From NCBI GenBank assembly GCA_023251155.1, contig JAHEZH010000008.1, positions 1-64,000 on the forward strand: DNA of 64,000 nucleotides, given 5' to 3'. The position numbers and the translations under genes are program-made. The notes below the pieces were generated by a model. It was not told where the DNA came from, did no database searches, and was given only the letters and a program-made list of their open reading frames with translations. Source of the stretch: Flammeovirgaceae bacterium (lineage in GTDB: Bacteria > Bacteroidota > Bacteroidia > Cytophagales > Cyclobacteriaceae). Below, one piece after another: positions 8,958 through 16,724 of this stretch (within the stretch, counting starts at the first letter, position 1; each line of letters starts with the position of its first letter).

Positions 8958-9110
8958 TCAGGCCGGGTTCATTGCCAGCAAGGCTTCCACTGGAGAAGTT
9001 CGGCTCAGGTCATAAATGTAAGCAGTCTGCCTTACATGTATCTCATAAATATTTTCTTCCAATGCTTTGATAAGAGCATCAGCCACTTGCGATGGTGACA
9101 ACAATAAAGT
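8958..9110 (-). pseudogene. 3' remnant of a DltE-like short-chain dehydrogenase gene
   Basis: Reading the minus strand, a 50-codon stretch ends at a TGA 28 bases before the thiolase start. It encodes 'SPSQVADALIKALEENIYEI', 'HVRQTAYIYDLSRTSPVEAL' and 'LAMNPA'. This resembles the C-terminal tail of DltE-like SDR oxidoreductases (pattern SPxxVAxxxIKxLExxxYEIxVxQTxxxYxxxRxxP). A TAA lies in frame immediately upstream (9111-9113), followed by a poly-A tract and a palindromic repeat. There is no Rossmann or YxxxK part, so the gene is deleted apart from this tail. The family call rests on memory of the tail pattern. Confidence 0.6.
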
Positions 9111-9194
9111 TTACGGATCTAAAAAAAAATAAAAACAGAAAATCAGGAACGAAAAGACGTTGAAAAAGGGCGCTGGCTAGCGTTCAAAAAAATT

Positions 9195-9249
9195 CCTGCC
9201 GATCACGCAGATTTTCGCAGAGGAGGGAGTTATCTGCGCAATCCGCAGG
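9195..9249. repeat. Extragenic palindrome with GCAGAT/ATCTGC motifs
   Basis: Arms CCTGCCGATCACGCAGA and TCTGCGCAATCCGCAGG pair at most positions (GCAGA/TCTGC, GAT/ATC and CCTGC/GCAGG match) around a 21-base centre that contains a further TTCGCAGAG. This 'cgcagattttcgcagat' wording resembles extragenic repeats scattered through many Bacteroidota genomes (from memory, not searched). It lies 8 bases beyond the stop of the AhpD-like gene and beside the SDR remnant. Confidence 0.55.
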
Positions 9250-9257
9250 AAGATACA

Positions 9258-9698
9258 TTAACCCACAGGAGGAATCATCTGTGTGCTTACCCCGATCCGG
9301 TTCCAGGCGTTGATGGTAACAATAGCCATGATTACCTGGGCGGTGTATTTCTCACCCAATAATTTTACTGCATGATTGTATGTTTCATCCGACACCCGAT
9401 TTTGAATGAGCGTAACTTCTTCCGTTAAAGCAAGGATCGCCCGCTCTTCTTCACTGAAATAGGGTGCTTCGCGCCAGGCGCTTAGCGTGTAAATACGCTG
9501 TTCGGTCTCACCCAGTTTGCGCGCATCTTTGGTATGCATGTCCAGACAATAGGCGCATCCGTTAATCTGCGATGCCCTGATTTTAATCATTTCCATTTGA
9601 ATACCTGTCAACCCGGTTGTTTCCAGGTATTTCGATAATCCAAACATGGCTTTAAAGGCATTGGGCTCCAGTTCATTCATTTTCAGTCTTGTTTCCAT
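9258..9698 (-). CDS. Carboxymuconolactone decarboxylase family / AhpD-like protein
   Basis: A 146-residue helical protein with the CxxC-x(2)-H redox motif 'NGCAYCLDMHTKDARKLG' of the alkylhydroperoxidase AhpD family. It is followed by 'WREAPYFSEEERAILALTE', standard for CMD-domain proteins. Such proteins use the Cys pair to reduce peroxides or regenerate peroxiredoxin-like partners. It is divided by only 80 bases from a Crp/Fnr-like regulator on the same strand upstream, a pairing often seen with CMD-domain genes, so that regulator may control it. Confidence 0.88.
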   Translation of the reverse strand: METRLKMNELEPNAFKAMFGLSKYLETTGLTGIQMEMIKIRASQINGCAYCLDMHTKDARKLGETEQRIYTLSAWREAPYFSEEERAILALTEEVTLIQNRVSDETYNHAVKLLGEKYTAQVIMAIVTINAWNRIGVSTQMIPPVG

Positions 9699-9778
9699 GA
9701 TAGTGTTTTATTTTTTGTTGAGACAAAGGAAAAGTGGTAACACAACAAAAAACTTAATCATGATTAAGAAACGAGAGC

Positions 9779-10396
9779 TTAACCTCTTTTGGCTCGTACT
9801 TTACTTAAAAACTCGGGCGTGAACCCCAGGTAAGAAGCCAGCATATACTGCGGCACGCGCTGTACAAAGTCAGGGAAGGAGTTATGAAAGTGATAGTAGC
9901 GCTCTTCACCCGACAAATTGAGCATGAAATGAATACGATTGAGTTGCGCGGTATACGCCCGCTGAAATACAATGCGAAAGTAACGCTCCAGCTGAGGCAG
10001 TTTTTGAAACAATACGTCCTGTTCTTTTTTTTCCATTACAATAACGGAAGATTTTTCTACCGCCTGAATAAAGCGGTCCGATGGCCGTTGCTGTTCAAAG
10101 CTGGTGTAGTCAGCGATCCACCAGTTGTCAATACCAAATTGAATGATCTGTTCAGTACCATAATCGGTATTGAGATACATGCGGAAGCACCCGTTGACAA
10201 TAAAATAATTACCACCGCATACCTGGCCAGCTTGCAAAAGAAACGCTTTGCTGTTTACTATTTTGAAATGAATGGAATCCAATAACAAACTGGCCTCATC
10301 ATCACTCAACGGCACATATCTGCGGATGTGGTGTAATAGCGGTACACAACTCTCTGCTTTCGATACCGCCTTTATCGTTGTAGTTTTATTTTTCAA
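9779..10396 (-). CDS. Crp/Fnr-family transcriptional regulator
   Basis: A 205-residue protein with a cyclic-nucleotide-binding fold ('FLLQAGQVCGGNYFIVNGCFRMY', read in parts, then 'WWIADYTSFEQQRPSDRFIQ') and a short C-terminal helix-turn-helix ('VPQYMLASYLGFTPEFLSKVRAKRG'). This is the common Bacteroidota Crp-like type with a minimal HTH and no Fe-S cysteines. The ligand is unknown. It overlaps the 3' end of the preceding lspA by 11 bases and lies just upstream of the AhpD-like gene. A paralogue occurs at 53.1 kb. Confidence 0.88.
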   Translation of the reverse strand: MKNKTTTIKAVSKAESCVPLLHHIRRYVPLSDDEASLLLDSIHFKIVNSKAFLLQAGQVCGGNYFIVNGCFRMYLNTDYGTEQIIQFGIDNWWIADYTSFEQQRPSDRFIQAVEKSSVIVMEKKEQDVLFQKLPQLERYFRIVFQRAYTAQLNRIHFMLNLSGEERYYHFHNSFPDFVQRVPQYMLASYLGFTPEFLSKVRAKRG

Positions 10397-10901
10397 TCTG
10401 CTGCTTTAGTCTGCGGTCGTTGATATATGAAGTAATCAAAACAAGAATACCCCCGCCTACTATGGACAAATCGGCCATATTGAAAATACCGGTTTGAAAG
10501 AAACAGAAATTGATGTGCATGAAATCCGTTACCGACCCGCGCATGGCACGATCGTAAATATTGCCGATACCACCACCCACAATAAAACCAATACCGATAA
10601 TAAACGCATAAGGCAATGTCTTCTTCCTGAGGATATAAATGAAGACGAGAACCATTACGACCAATGGGAGAATGGTCAATACAATAAAACGATAGGGTTG
10701 CGGCATCGTATTGCCTGCACTAAGAAATGCACCCGTGTTTTCTGTTTTTGTAAGGGTAAAATAATTTTGAATGACGCTGATACGCTCGTTCTCCCCAATC
10801 CGGTGGCGTACGATGTTTTTTGAAATCTGATCGCAACTGACATTGATGATCAGTACAATCAGAATAAGAAATACACGGAATATTCGCCTGGTGTTCATCA
10901 C
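10386..10901 (-). CDS. lspA: Signal peptidase II (lipoprotein signal peptidase)
   Basis: A 171-residue inner-membrane protein with four transmembrane helices. Family motifs are present: 'CDQISKNIV' after the first helix, 'TENTGAFLS', 'GGGIGNIYDRAMRGSVTDF' with the first catalytic Asp, and 'FNMADLSIVGG' with the second. It cleaves prolipoproteins before the lipidated Cys; several such lipoproteins are encoded in this window. The neighbourhood, a Crp-like regulator overlapping its 3' end, is not a classical housekeeping context (usually ileS-lspA), so it may be a second copy. Two Met codons open the frame and either could start it. Confidence 0.9.
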   Translation of the reverse strand: MMNTRRIFRVFLILIVLIINVSCDQISKNIVRHRIGENERISVIQNYFTLTKTENTGAFLSAGNTMPQPYRFIVLTILPLVVMVLVFIYILRKKTLPYAFIIGIGFIVGGGIGNIYDRAMRGSVTDFMHINFCFFQTGIFNMADLSIVGGGILVLITSYINDRRLKQQIEK

Positions 10902-10933
10902 ACGAAATATACGAATTGCCGAATTATTTGTAA

Positions 10934-11401
10934 TCAGCTATTAAAAGCTTCTTTCAATTTAGCGATATCCAGTTTCCTCATCTTCATCATGGCCTGCATG
11001 GCACGGCCTGCTTTCGCGCGGTCTTTATCGCCAAACAATTCGCCCAACGCAGTAGGGATAATCTGCCATGACAACCCATATTTGTCTTTCAGCCAGCCAC
11101 ACATGGATTCCGCGCCCCCATCGGCTGTCAGTTTCGACCATAGCTCGTCAATCTCTTCCTGTGTTTCGCATTTCACAAAAAAAGAAATCGCTTCTGTGAA
11201 TTTGAATTGTGGCCCTCCGTTCAATGCCTGAAACTCCACCCCATCCAGAATAAAGTTAACACCCATCACTGTTCCACCAGGGCCCTGCATGGTGTGCGTG
11301 ATCATTGAGTTTTTGAAAATAGAAGTATAGAAACGTGCTGCTTCCTCGGCATTGGTATCGAACCATAAAAAGGGAGAAATCTTCTGAGTAATTGCGGCCA
11401 T
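10934..11401 (-). CDS. VOC-family (PhnB/DUF1338-unlike glyoxalase fold) protein
   Basis: A 155-residue protein of the PhnB-like VOC group (often annotated 3-demethylubiquinone-9 3-methyltransferase). Motifs include 'ISPFLWFDTNAEEAARFYTSIF', read in parts, 'VMGVNFILDGVEFQALNGGP' and 'CGWLKDKYGLSWQIIP'. Two beta-alpha-beta-beta-beta modules are visible. Despite the common annotation there is no evidence for methyltransferase activity; the function of this group is unknown. It lies 32 bases downstream of the next minus-strand gene. Confidence 0.82.
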   Translation of the reverse strand: MAAITQKISPFLWFDTNAEEAARFYTSIFKNSMITHTMQGPGGTVMGVNFILDGVEFQALNGGPQFKFTEAISFFVKCETQEEIDELWSKLTADGGAESMCGWLKDKYGLSWQIIPTALGELFGDKDRAKAGRAMQAMMKMRKLDIAKLKEAFNS

Positions 11402-11435
11402 GATCGCTATTGTTTGGTGTGTCGTATATGATTTA

Positions 11436-11810
11436 CTATCGTAATTTCAGTTTTGCGCCTAGCCACGTACAAGGAAGCGAAGTAAGTGCTAAGGCGATCG
11501 GATACCAGTGTTCTGAAAGATCCCATCCCACCACCACGCCGATACTACTTGCTACTGTACCTATCACGCCAAGCAGAATGGAATGACGCATGGGGTTGGC
11601 CGGAGCTAATGCCCCAGAAATGTATCCGCCCAGCACCGCATACACCGACCGATACATGAATGCAAGAAGGAGCATCCACGTAATGAACAATCCTTGCTCA
11701 GGTGGTGGAAAGACTCCCTGCTTCTCTAACGCAAAATCAGTAAGCGTGGAAAGAAGTACGATGGTCATCATTCCGGCAATTAATGCCCCAATGCTCTTTA
11801 GTACATTCAT
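11436..11810 (-). CDS. Small four-helix membrane protein, unknown
   Basis: A 124-residue protein with four hydrophobic segments (about 5-27, 43-68, 76-98 and 101-118) and a Gly-rich third segment ('HSILLGVIGTVASSIGVVVG'). Similar small membrane proteins with a 'GGYISGALAP' loop are widespread in Bacteroidota, but no function is established. It could form a minus-strand operon with the VOC protein (34 bases apart). Confidence 0.6.
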   Translation of the reverse strand: MNVLKSIGALIAGMMTIVLLSTLTDFALEKQGVFPPPEQGLFITWMLLLAFMYRSVYAVLGGYISGALAPANPMRHSILLGVIGTVASSIGVVVGWDLSEHWYPIALALTSLPCTWLGAKLKLR

Positions 11811-11918
11811 TTTGTTATATCGCTGATCCGATAGAACAAAGCTACCTGGGAAGAATAAAGTCCAGCGGGTGTGAAAGCGACAATTTGAGGGTATATCAGG
11901 ACAATGTTTGTTAAAGGG

Positions 11919-13058
11919 CTATTTCTCTTTTTTCAGAGTAAGATTCAAAAACAAAAATCCAACCACGCCCGCTAACAATGAAGCAATCAAGATGGCCATC
12001 TTCGAATGATTGATTACCTGTGTATCATCAAAAGCCAGCAGGGTAATAAAGATAGACATGGTAAAGCCTATTCCGCCCAGCATACCTGCGCCCAGGATGT
12101 TTTTCCATTTCAGATCAGAGGGTAATGAGCAAAGCCCCACTCCTACACCCAGAAATGAAAATAGCCAAATACCAATTGGTTTTCCCGCCACAAGTCCCAG
12201 CAGGATGCCTATGCTACCGGGCTCACCGATACTTGCCATCCATTGATCATCAATAACCAGACACGTATTGGCTGCTGCGAATACCGGAAGAATAAAAAAC
12301 GCAACCGGTTTATGAAGGAAGTGCTGTAATACAATGGAAGTAGTTCCTTCTTTACCCGTTCCAAACGGAATAGCAAATGCAAGCAGCACCCCGGTAATGG
12401 TAGCGTGTACTCCTGAATGGAGCATGAAGTACCACATTAACACTCCGCCTATCAGGTAAGGGATCAGGTTATGGACTTTGAGCCGGTTTAAAATAAGCAG
12501 TACGCCAAAGATACCCATTGCAATAAACAGGTTGCCCCATGCCAGGGAACTGGTATAAAAGAAGGCAATTACCAGAATTGCCCCCAGGTCGTCCATCACG
12601 GCTAATGCCGTTAAAAATATTTTTAACGACACCGGAACACGATTACCCAGCAATGACAAAATCCCCACAGCAAAAGCAATGTCCGTAGCCATAGGAATGC
12701 CGGCACCCGATTGTGTGGCAGTACCATAGTTGAACGCCATGTAAATACCCGCTGGTACCAGCATACCACCCAGGGCACCCACAATGGGTAATGAAGCACT
12801 TTTGATGTCGGACAATTCACCCTGATATACTTCCCGCTCCAGCTCAAGACCGATAAGCAGGAAGAAAATGGTCATCAATCCATCGTTGATCCAGTGTGTT
12901 ATGGTATGACCGTTAAAATCAATATTCCAAAAAGAAAGATATCCTTCGTACCAGGGGGAGTTAGCAATAATCAGCGATAAGAGGGTAACAAAAACCAGAA
13001 CAAGTCCGCCTGCTTTCTCATTTTCAAAAAAATGATTGAATACGTTAGTCAATTTCAT
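11919..13058 (-). CDS. nhaA: Na+/H+ antiporter NhaA
   Basis: A 379-residue, about twelve-helix antiporter when started at the ATG at 13058 (the frame extends six codons further). Typical NhaA segments are 'NHFFENEKAGGLVLV', 'INDGLMTIFFLLIGLELERE', 'GIPMATDIAFAVGIL' and 'LTALAVMDDLGAILVIA' with the paired Asp residues of the ion site. 'GVHATITGVLLAFAIP' and 'GIGFTMSIFI' also match. It exchanges internal Na+ or Li+ for external protons. It is a single gene. Confidence 0.95.
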   Translation of the reverse strand: MKLTNVFNHFFENEKAGGLVLVFVTLLSLIIANSPWYEGYLSFWNIDFNGHTITHWINDGLMTIFFLLIGLELEREVYQGELSDIKSASLPIVGALGGMLVPAGIYMAFNYGTATQSGAGIPMATDIAFAVGILSLLGNRVPVSLKIFLTALAVMDDLGAILVIAFFYTSSLAWGNLFIAMGIFGVLLILNRLKVHNLIPYLIGGVLMWYFMLHSGVHATITGVLLAFAIPFGTGKEGTTSIVLQHFLHKPVAFFILPVFAAANTCLVIDDQWMASIGEPGSIGILLGLVAGKPIGIWLFSFLGVGVGLCSLPSDLKWKNILGAGMLGGIGFTMSIFITLLAFDDTQVINHSKMAILIASLLAGVVGFLFLNLTLKKEK

Positions 13059-13111
13059 TAGCGCAAATATCGGCAACCGCGATCAATGATGCCACTTCTT
13101 TGCCTCATCAA

Positions 13112-13675
13112 TCACCTGGAAAACCGTTTCTTTTCCCGCAAGGCAAACACCACGATCACTAAACAAAGAAACGAAGAACAGGCAGGATAAAACCGTTCTT
13201 CGATCGTCCATGCTTTGCCCGCAAAAAATGAAATGAGATTACCTAGGAGAAAAACAATGTACGCACTGGCCGGTGTTGCTTCCGGTTTTTCATACGTCTC
13301 CTTCATCTGCGGAATGCTGGCGATAACTACCGCCAGGCTACTCGCGATAATTCCTGCCTTCTCTCCTGCGATGAGCCACACCAATAGACAAATGGCCACA
13401 AGCACCGAAGTCAGGGTCTCCATCCTCGACCACGACACTTGTTTTTTTACGACAAGCAAAATCGTAATCACCGCAGAACCAATCACATTTGAAAGTGGCA
13501 GCCAGAAATTACCCTGCTGCAAAACCGAAGTAATGGTAGCGATGAGATCGAGCAAGGCCCACAGCAAAAAAGCAGCGAAGCTTTGTTCCATGCCGGTCTT
13601 GAAAATACCAACCACGAGGATAATGTATGCCAGTATTCCAATTGCGCCTGCCCCTAGCTGTAGAGTCTCCTGCAT
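13112..13675 (-). CDS. Multi-pass membrane protein, unknown
   Basis: A 187-residue protein with about six to seven hydrophobic helices and almost no loops longer than ten residues. Features such as 'SSLAVVIASIPQMKETYEKPEATPASAYIVFLLGN', read in parts, with a P-Q in a helix and a second small-residue helix, are reminiscent of PQ-loop/SWEET-like transporters, but the match is weak. No catalytic motif. Function not assigned. It sits upstream of nhaA on the same strand (53 bases), so co-transcription is possible. Confidence 0.55.
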   Translation of the reverse strand: MQETLQLGAGAIGILAYIILVVGIFKTGMEQSFAAFLLWALLDLIATITSVLQQGNFWLPLSNVIGSAVITILLVVKKQVSWSRMETLTSVLVAICLLVWLIAGEKAGIIASSLAVVIASIPQMKETYEKPEATPASAYIVFLLGNLISFFAGKAWTIEERFYPACSSFLCLVIVVFALREKKRFSR

Positions 13676-13692
13676 ATTTTATTATTGCCATG

Positions 13693-13736
13693 AAAATAAC
13701 AATGACATCAGGATCAACTGAGGTCATTATTGTTTT
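13693..13736 (-). terminator. Hairpin after exported hypothetical gene
   Basis: AAAATAACAATGAC and GTCATTATTGTTTT pair with one wobble and one mismatch around a 16-base loop, 14 bases past the stop of the minus-strand gene ending at 13751; the minus strand then reads GTTATTTTC. Confidence 0.5.
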
Positions 13737-13750
13737 GCGATCAAACCAAT

Positions 13751-14443
13751 TTACTTTCTGCTGATCAGCACGGTTGATCCCTGCAGCTTACCATTTTTAT
13801 TGTACGACTCACTCTTGATGTTACCGCCATCGGGTGCGAGCCATTCAACGGAACTGAAATCGAAATTCATGACAATACCCATTTGATTTTTTAAATGCAT
13901 TTTGCTTCTGATTTTAAAGCATTCAAAAGTGCCGGCCGGAGTAGTAATGCTTTCCTGAGCTTCCACCACTCGTTCAAAAATAGTGACTACCATACTCATC
14001 GGTATCTGGCTGCCTATTGCTGTAACCGTGATCGACCCGTCTTTCAACGTTTGTCCTGCTTTAAGTGTAGCCGGAAATTCCAGGTTTGCTGACTCTACCT
14101 TTATTTCGCTCGCACCAAAAGCTTTCATTTGCTCTTGTGGAATGAACCTGCGCATGTCCATCAGAATCACTCCCTGATCACAGGTTACTTCCAGATCACC
14201 GTTGGTGAGCTCTTTACCTTTCTCATCGAGCATAATGGTGTGGATAGTGGCTTTGAAGCCAGAGGCAGATGACGTGAAGGCCGTCACACGCTGCTGATTC
14301 TTCCCTGTGGTTTTTCCTTTACCATTAAAATTTTCGTACACCCACTCCGCTCCGTTTTTAATCGGGAAGTACGGATTGCATTGCGCTTGTAAAAAAGAAG
14401 AAACAGAAAGTAATAAAAAGGAAAGCAGGATGAGTTTTTTCAT
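13751..14443 (-). CDS. Exported protein of unknown function (DUF3108-like barrel)
   Basis: A 230-residue protein if started at the ATG at 14443, where a clear signal peptide begins ('KKLILLSFLLLSVSSFLQAQ'); the frame is open 30 codons upstream but that part is not signal-like. The mature protein starts 'CNPYFPIKNGAEWVYENFN' and is beta-rich, with 'TPAGTFECFKIRSKM' and 'VEWLAPDGGNIKSESYNKNG'. This pattern resembles TapB/DUF3108-type periplasmic proteins that begin with 'YFPxxxGxxWxY'. Role unknown. Confidence 0.65.
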   Translation of the reverse strand: MKKLILLSFLLLSVSSFLQAQCNPYFPIKNGAEWVYENFNGKGKTTGKNQQRVTAFTSSASGFKATIHTIMLDEKGKELTNGDLEVTCDQGVILMDMRRFIPQEQMKAFGASEIKVESANLEFPATLKAGQTLKDGSITVTAIGSQIPMSMVVTIFERVVEAQESITTPAGTFECFKIRSKMHLKNQMGIVMNFDFSSVEWLAPDGGNIKSESYNKNGKLQGSTVLISRK

Positions 14444-14694
14444 AACTGAATAATTAGAGGGTTTGTACAAGCAATTTAGTTCAAATAAAATGATCTGCTG
14501 CATCAGAAATGCACCTCCGTGAAATATCCTCAAATAATACGTATCCTTATCTGAGTAATGGACTACCCAATTTTACCGCCATCATCATTCTGATGTCATT
14601 TTTATACATCTGCATTTTATTGAAATCCGGAGAAGCGCTGGCATCGTAATTTCAGTGATAGATTGAAATCGATGTTTAACTAAAAAATACAGTG

Positions 14695-14880
14695 ATGACA
14701 ACGCTAAAAATAAAAGGAACCTGGAACGAACTGAAGGGTAAGCTCAAACAAAAGTATGGCGAACTAACCGATGATGACCTGACTTTTGCAGAGGGCAAAG
14801 ACGATGAAATGCTCGGTCGCCTTCAGAAAAAATTAGGAAGAACGAAGGAAGATATACGTAAGGAGATTGAACAACTCTGA
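14695..14880 (+). CDS. CsbD-family stress protein
   Basis: A 61-residue hydrophilic helical protein with the CsbD signature 'KGTWNELKGKLKQKYGELTDDDL', read in parts, and 'GRLQKKLGRTKEDIRKEI'. The ATG at 14695 is preferred to an overlapping GTG three bases upstream. CsbD-like proteins are abundant general-stress proteins of unknown mechanism. It is monocistronic: an intergenic region of about 250 bases lies upstream and a strong hairpin follows its stop. Confidence 0.9.
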   Translation: MTTLKIKGTWNELKGKLKQKYGELTDDDLTFAEGKDDEMLGRLQKKLGRTKEDIRKEIEQL

Positions 14881-14902
14881 TGTATCGGTACCCGTTTCAG
14901 CG

Positions 14903-14933
14903 ACAAACAGGGCAGATATGCTGTCCTGTTTGT
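14903..14933 (+). terminator. Hairpin downstream of csbD-like gene
   Basis: ACAAACAGG/CCTGTTTGT plus an inner G-T wobble and CAG/CTG give a 13-bp stem with loop ATATG, 22 bases after the stop codon, followed by TTCGTT. It is a good candidate for a rho-independent terminator, with a weak T-run. Confidence 0.7.
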
Positions 14934-15153
14934 TTCGTTATTGCTGGTCGTTAATTGATCTTTTAATTTTTTGTCCGATTGAAAAGTACGGGCGTTCTGT
15001 CTTCCCTCTCTCCCTGAAATGCATCGGAGGCTTTGCTCAGTGAACGTAGATGCGAACGAGGACATCAGCTATGGTGTTGACTTCCTGCGCTTCTTATTCA
15101 TTTACTATTTTATAAAGGAAACAGCCCCAAAAAGTCGCACCTATCGATGCTGT

Positions 15154-15660
15154 TTAAACGTCTCTTTTCAACTCCTTCAGCATCCAGATGGTGCACGAAA
15201 AATGCCCTGTGTTTCCCAAGGGCTTATCCAATGAAGTAAATCCTAATTTTATGTAAGCCGAAACAGCCGCGCTTAACTCAGGCATGGTTTCCAGGTAGAT
15301 ATTCTGGTAGCCGCATGACTTTGCAAATTCAATCGCTTTCAGTAAAAGTTTTTTTCCTACCCCTCTGCCGCGATGGGCTGAAGATACATACATCTTCACC
15401 AACTCCACCGTATCATCAGGCAAACCTTCCGTGGGATAGATTCCAGCACCTCCTAAAATCACTCCATTCTCTTCGGCAACGAAGTACGCAGCTCTTTCTT
15501 TTTGAAAAGACTCGAACAACCGATCGGTACTTTCGTCAAAGTAGGCTGTTCCCGGTATATTCAATCCAAACTCTTCCAGGCTTCTTCTGAGAATAGCTGC
15601 CATCAGAACATTATCGGATGGAGCTATCAATCGTATCTTCATCATTGACTTGTTTTTCAA
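15154..15660 (-). CDS. GNAT-family N-acetyltransferase
   Basis: A 168-residue protein with the acetyl-CoA-binding motif A 'VSSAHRGRGVGKKLLLKAIE' and the later 'AAVSAYIKLGFTSLDKP' of the GNAT fold. The N-terminal beta-alpha segment 'IRLIAPSDNVLMAAILRRSL' is typical of small stand-alone members. The amine substrate is unknown. Three Met codons within the first seven residues leave the start uncertain by up to 18 bases. It is a single gene. Confidence 0.85.
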   Translation of the reverse strand: MKNKSMMKIRLIAPSDNVLMAAILRRSLEEFGLNIPGTAYFDESTDRLFESFQKERAAYFVAEENGVILGGAGIYPTEGLPDDTVELVKMYVSSAHRGRGVGKKLLLKAIEFAKSCGYQNIYLETMPELSAAVSAYIKLGFTSLDKPLGNTGHFSCTIWMLKELKRDV

Positions 15661-15787
15661 CTGTAAATCTGCCGATGCAATGCGGGCATCTACTCAACAG
15701 GAAAAATAAGGATTATTTCAGAAATGACTTATCGCTTCGCAAATACTTCTGGTGGATCGTAAACAAAAGAAAGGAACGCTGATCATA

Positions 15788-16003
15788 TCACTCCAACACC
15801 TCACACTTAAACCCATACTCTCTGACAAGAAAAATGATGTGTGATGCCTCTAGATGATCGCCTTCAACACGAAGTACCTTATCGCAGTCAGACAAATCAA
15901 AATTTATTTTACACGAAGGGTAGAGTGCCGATAGGGCAGAAAGCAGTTTTTCGCTGTGCGCTTTCTTGGTAACATTTGTCTTAAAAACCTCTACGGCAGG
16001 CAT
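15788..16003 (-). CDS. Small conserved cytoplasmic protein (HMA-fold-like), unknown
   Basis: A 71-residue protein started at the ATG at 16003; the longer frame would need a TTG start. It reads 'PAVEVFKTNVTKKAHSEKLL', then 'YPSCKINFDLSDCDKVLRVE' and ends 'EYGFKCEVLE'. The beta-alpha-beta-beta-alpha-beta order and length resemble a ferredoxin-like heavy-metal-associated fold without the CxxC motif. Similar small proteins appear common in Bacteroidota but have no known function. It lies 63 bases downstream of the DUF1801 gene. Confidence 0.6.
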   Translation of the reverse strand: MPAVEVFKTNVTKKAHSEKLLSALSALYPSCKINFDLSDCDKVLRVEGDHLEASHIIFLVREYGFKCEVLE

Positions 16004-16066
16004 AGTCTTCAGAGTTGAATAAAAAGTAGTAACCGTATCCGTTATTTGGATAATCAATTGATGAAC

Positions 16067-16501
16067 TCACACTTTTCCCTCCTGTGCCGTAAATCCATAT
16101 CGAATTGCCGCTTCAAGTACATCAATGTGTATCTCCTTCAGCGTTTTGAATTTAATGCAGTATCCCGTTACGCTAGCCTTTCCAAGCTGTGTTCCATATG
16201 TTTTGGCCAGGTAGGTCTTGTCTTTTATACCCATGATGTACACCGAGATTCCCGTTGTATTTGCACTCAAACCGATTTGATAAAACTCCCGGGTTGTTTT
16301 ATCCGCGTATTGTATGGTATAAAATCCATATCCGATATTCGGATTGGTTACCGTTTTACCTTCACTGTTTTTACCATCGCTGAACCATAATTTGCATGTA
16401 GGCAGAACCCGAAGTATGAGCTGGTGCAACTCCTTCAATTCACTACGCTTTGGTTCGGACTGGCCGGCAATGTATTTTTTAATCTGCTCGTTTACTGTCA
16501 T
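16067..16501 (-). CDS. DUF1801-domain protein
   Basis: A 144-residue protein with the DUF1801 (YdhG-like) pattern: an N-terminal helix 'VNEQIKKYIAGQSEPKRSEL', read in parts, then 'LPTCKLWFSDGKN', 'NIGYGFYTIQYADKTTREFY' and 'YCIKFKTLKEIHIDVLEAAI'. Members resemble the iron-carrier frataxin fold, but their function is undefined. It is probably co-transcribed with the small protein downstream. Confidence 0.75.
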   Translation of the reverse strand: MTVNEQIKKYIAGQSEPKRSELKELHQLILRVLPTCKLWFSDGKNSEGKTVTNPNIGYGFYTIQYADKTTREFYQIGLSANTTGISVYIMGIKDKTYLAKTYGTQLGKASVTGYCIKFKTLKEIHIDVLEAAIRYGFTAQEGKV

Positions 16502-16538
16502 AGGGGTTCTGGCAAGCTATCTGGTGTGGGTATTTCAT

Positions 16539-16616
16539 TCAAAACCTGATCAGGTCAGCAATTAAAAACAAAAGACCCGGCAGCAGGCAGGCTGCAAAAA
16601 GAACCTGGTTTTTCAT
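16539..16616 (-). CDS. Possible 25-residue hydrophobic peptide
   Basis: An ATG opens a 25-codon frame (KNQVLFAACLLPGLLFLIAD then LIRF) that is a single potential membrane helix flanked by a basic start and an Arg near the end. It lies between the SRPBCC gene and the DUF1801 gene on the same strand. No ribosome site is obvious and no homologue is known to me. It may be a real small membrane protein, a decayed gene start, or chance. Confidence 0.25.
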   Translation of the reverse strand: MKNQVLFAACLLPGLLFLIADLIRF

Positions 16617-16646
16617 CGGTTAAATAATTTTAATTCCAGATCAGAT

Positions 16647-16699
16647 GAAATGCCCATCGCCCATAATTGCATGAAGTCGGCAAGGGTGATGGGCATTTC
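16647..16699 (-). terminator. 16-bp hairpin downstream of the ArsR-SRPBCC operon
   Basis: GAAATGCCCATCGCCC and GGGTGATGGGCATTTC form a 16-bp stem with one G-U wobble and a 21-base loop, 25 bases past the stop of the SRPBCC gene. There is no long T-run on either strand. Confidence 0.6.
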
Positions 16700-16724
16700 G
16701 CCTTAACGTAGGTATCGCGATCAC

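Noticed and set aside
9884-10285. 133-codon plus-strand frame across the Crp-like gene
   Set aside because: It is the antisense shadow of the Crp/Fnr-family gene, which has clear domain motifs.
13215-13721. 168-codon plus-strand frame over the polytopic membrane gene
   Set aside because: Antisense of the hydrophobic minus-strand gene; its translation is Ser/Thr/Ala-rich in the way antisense of hydrophobic genes often is.
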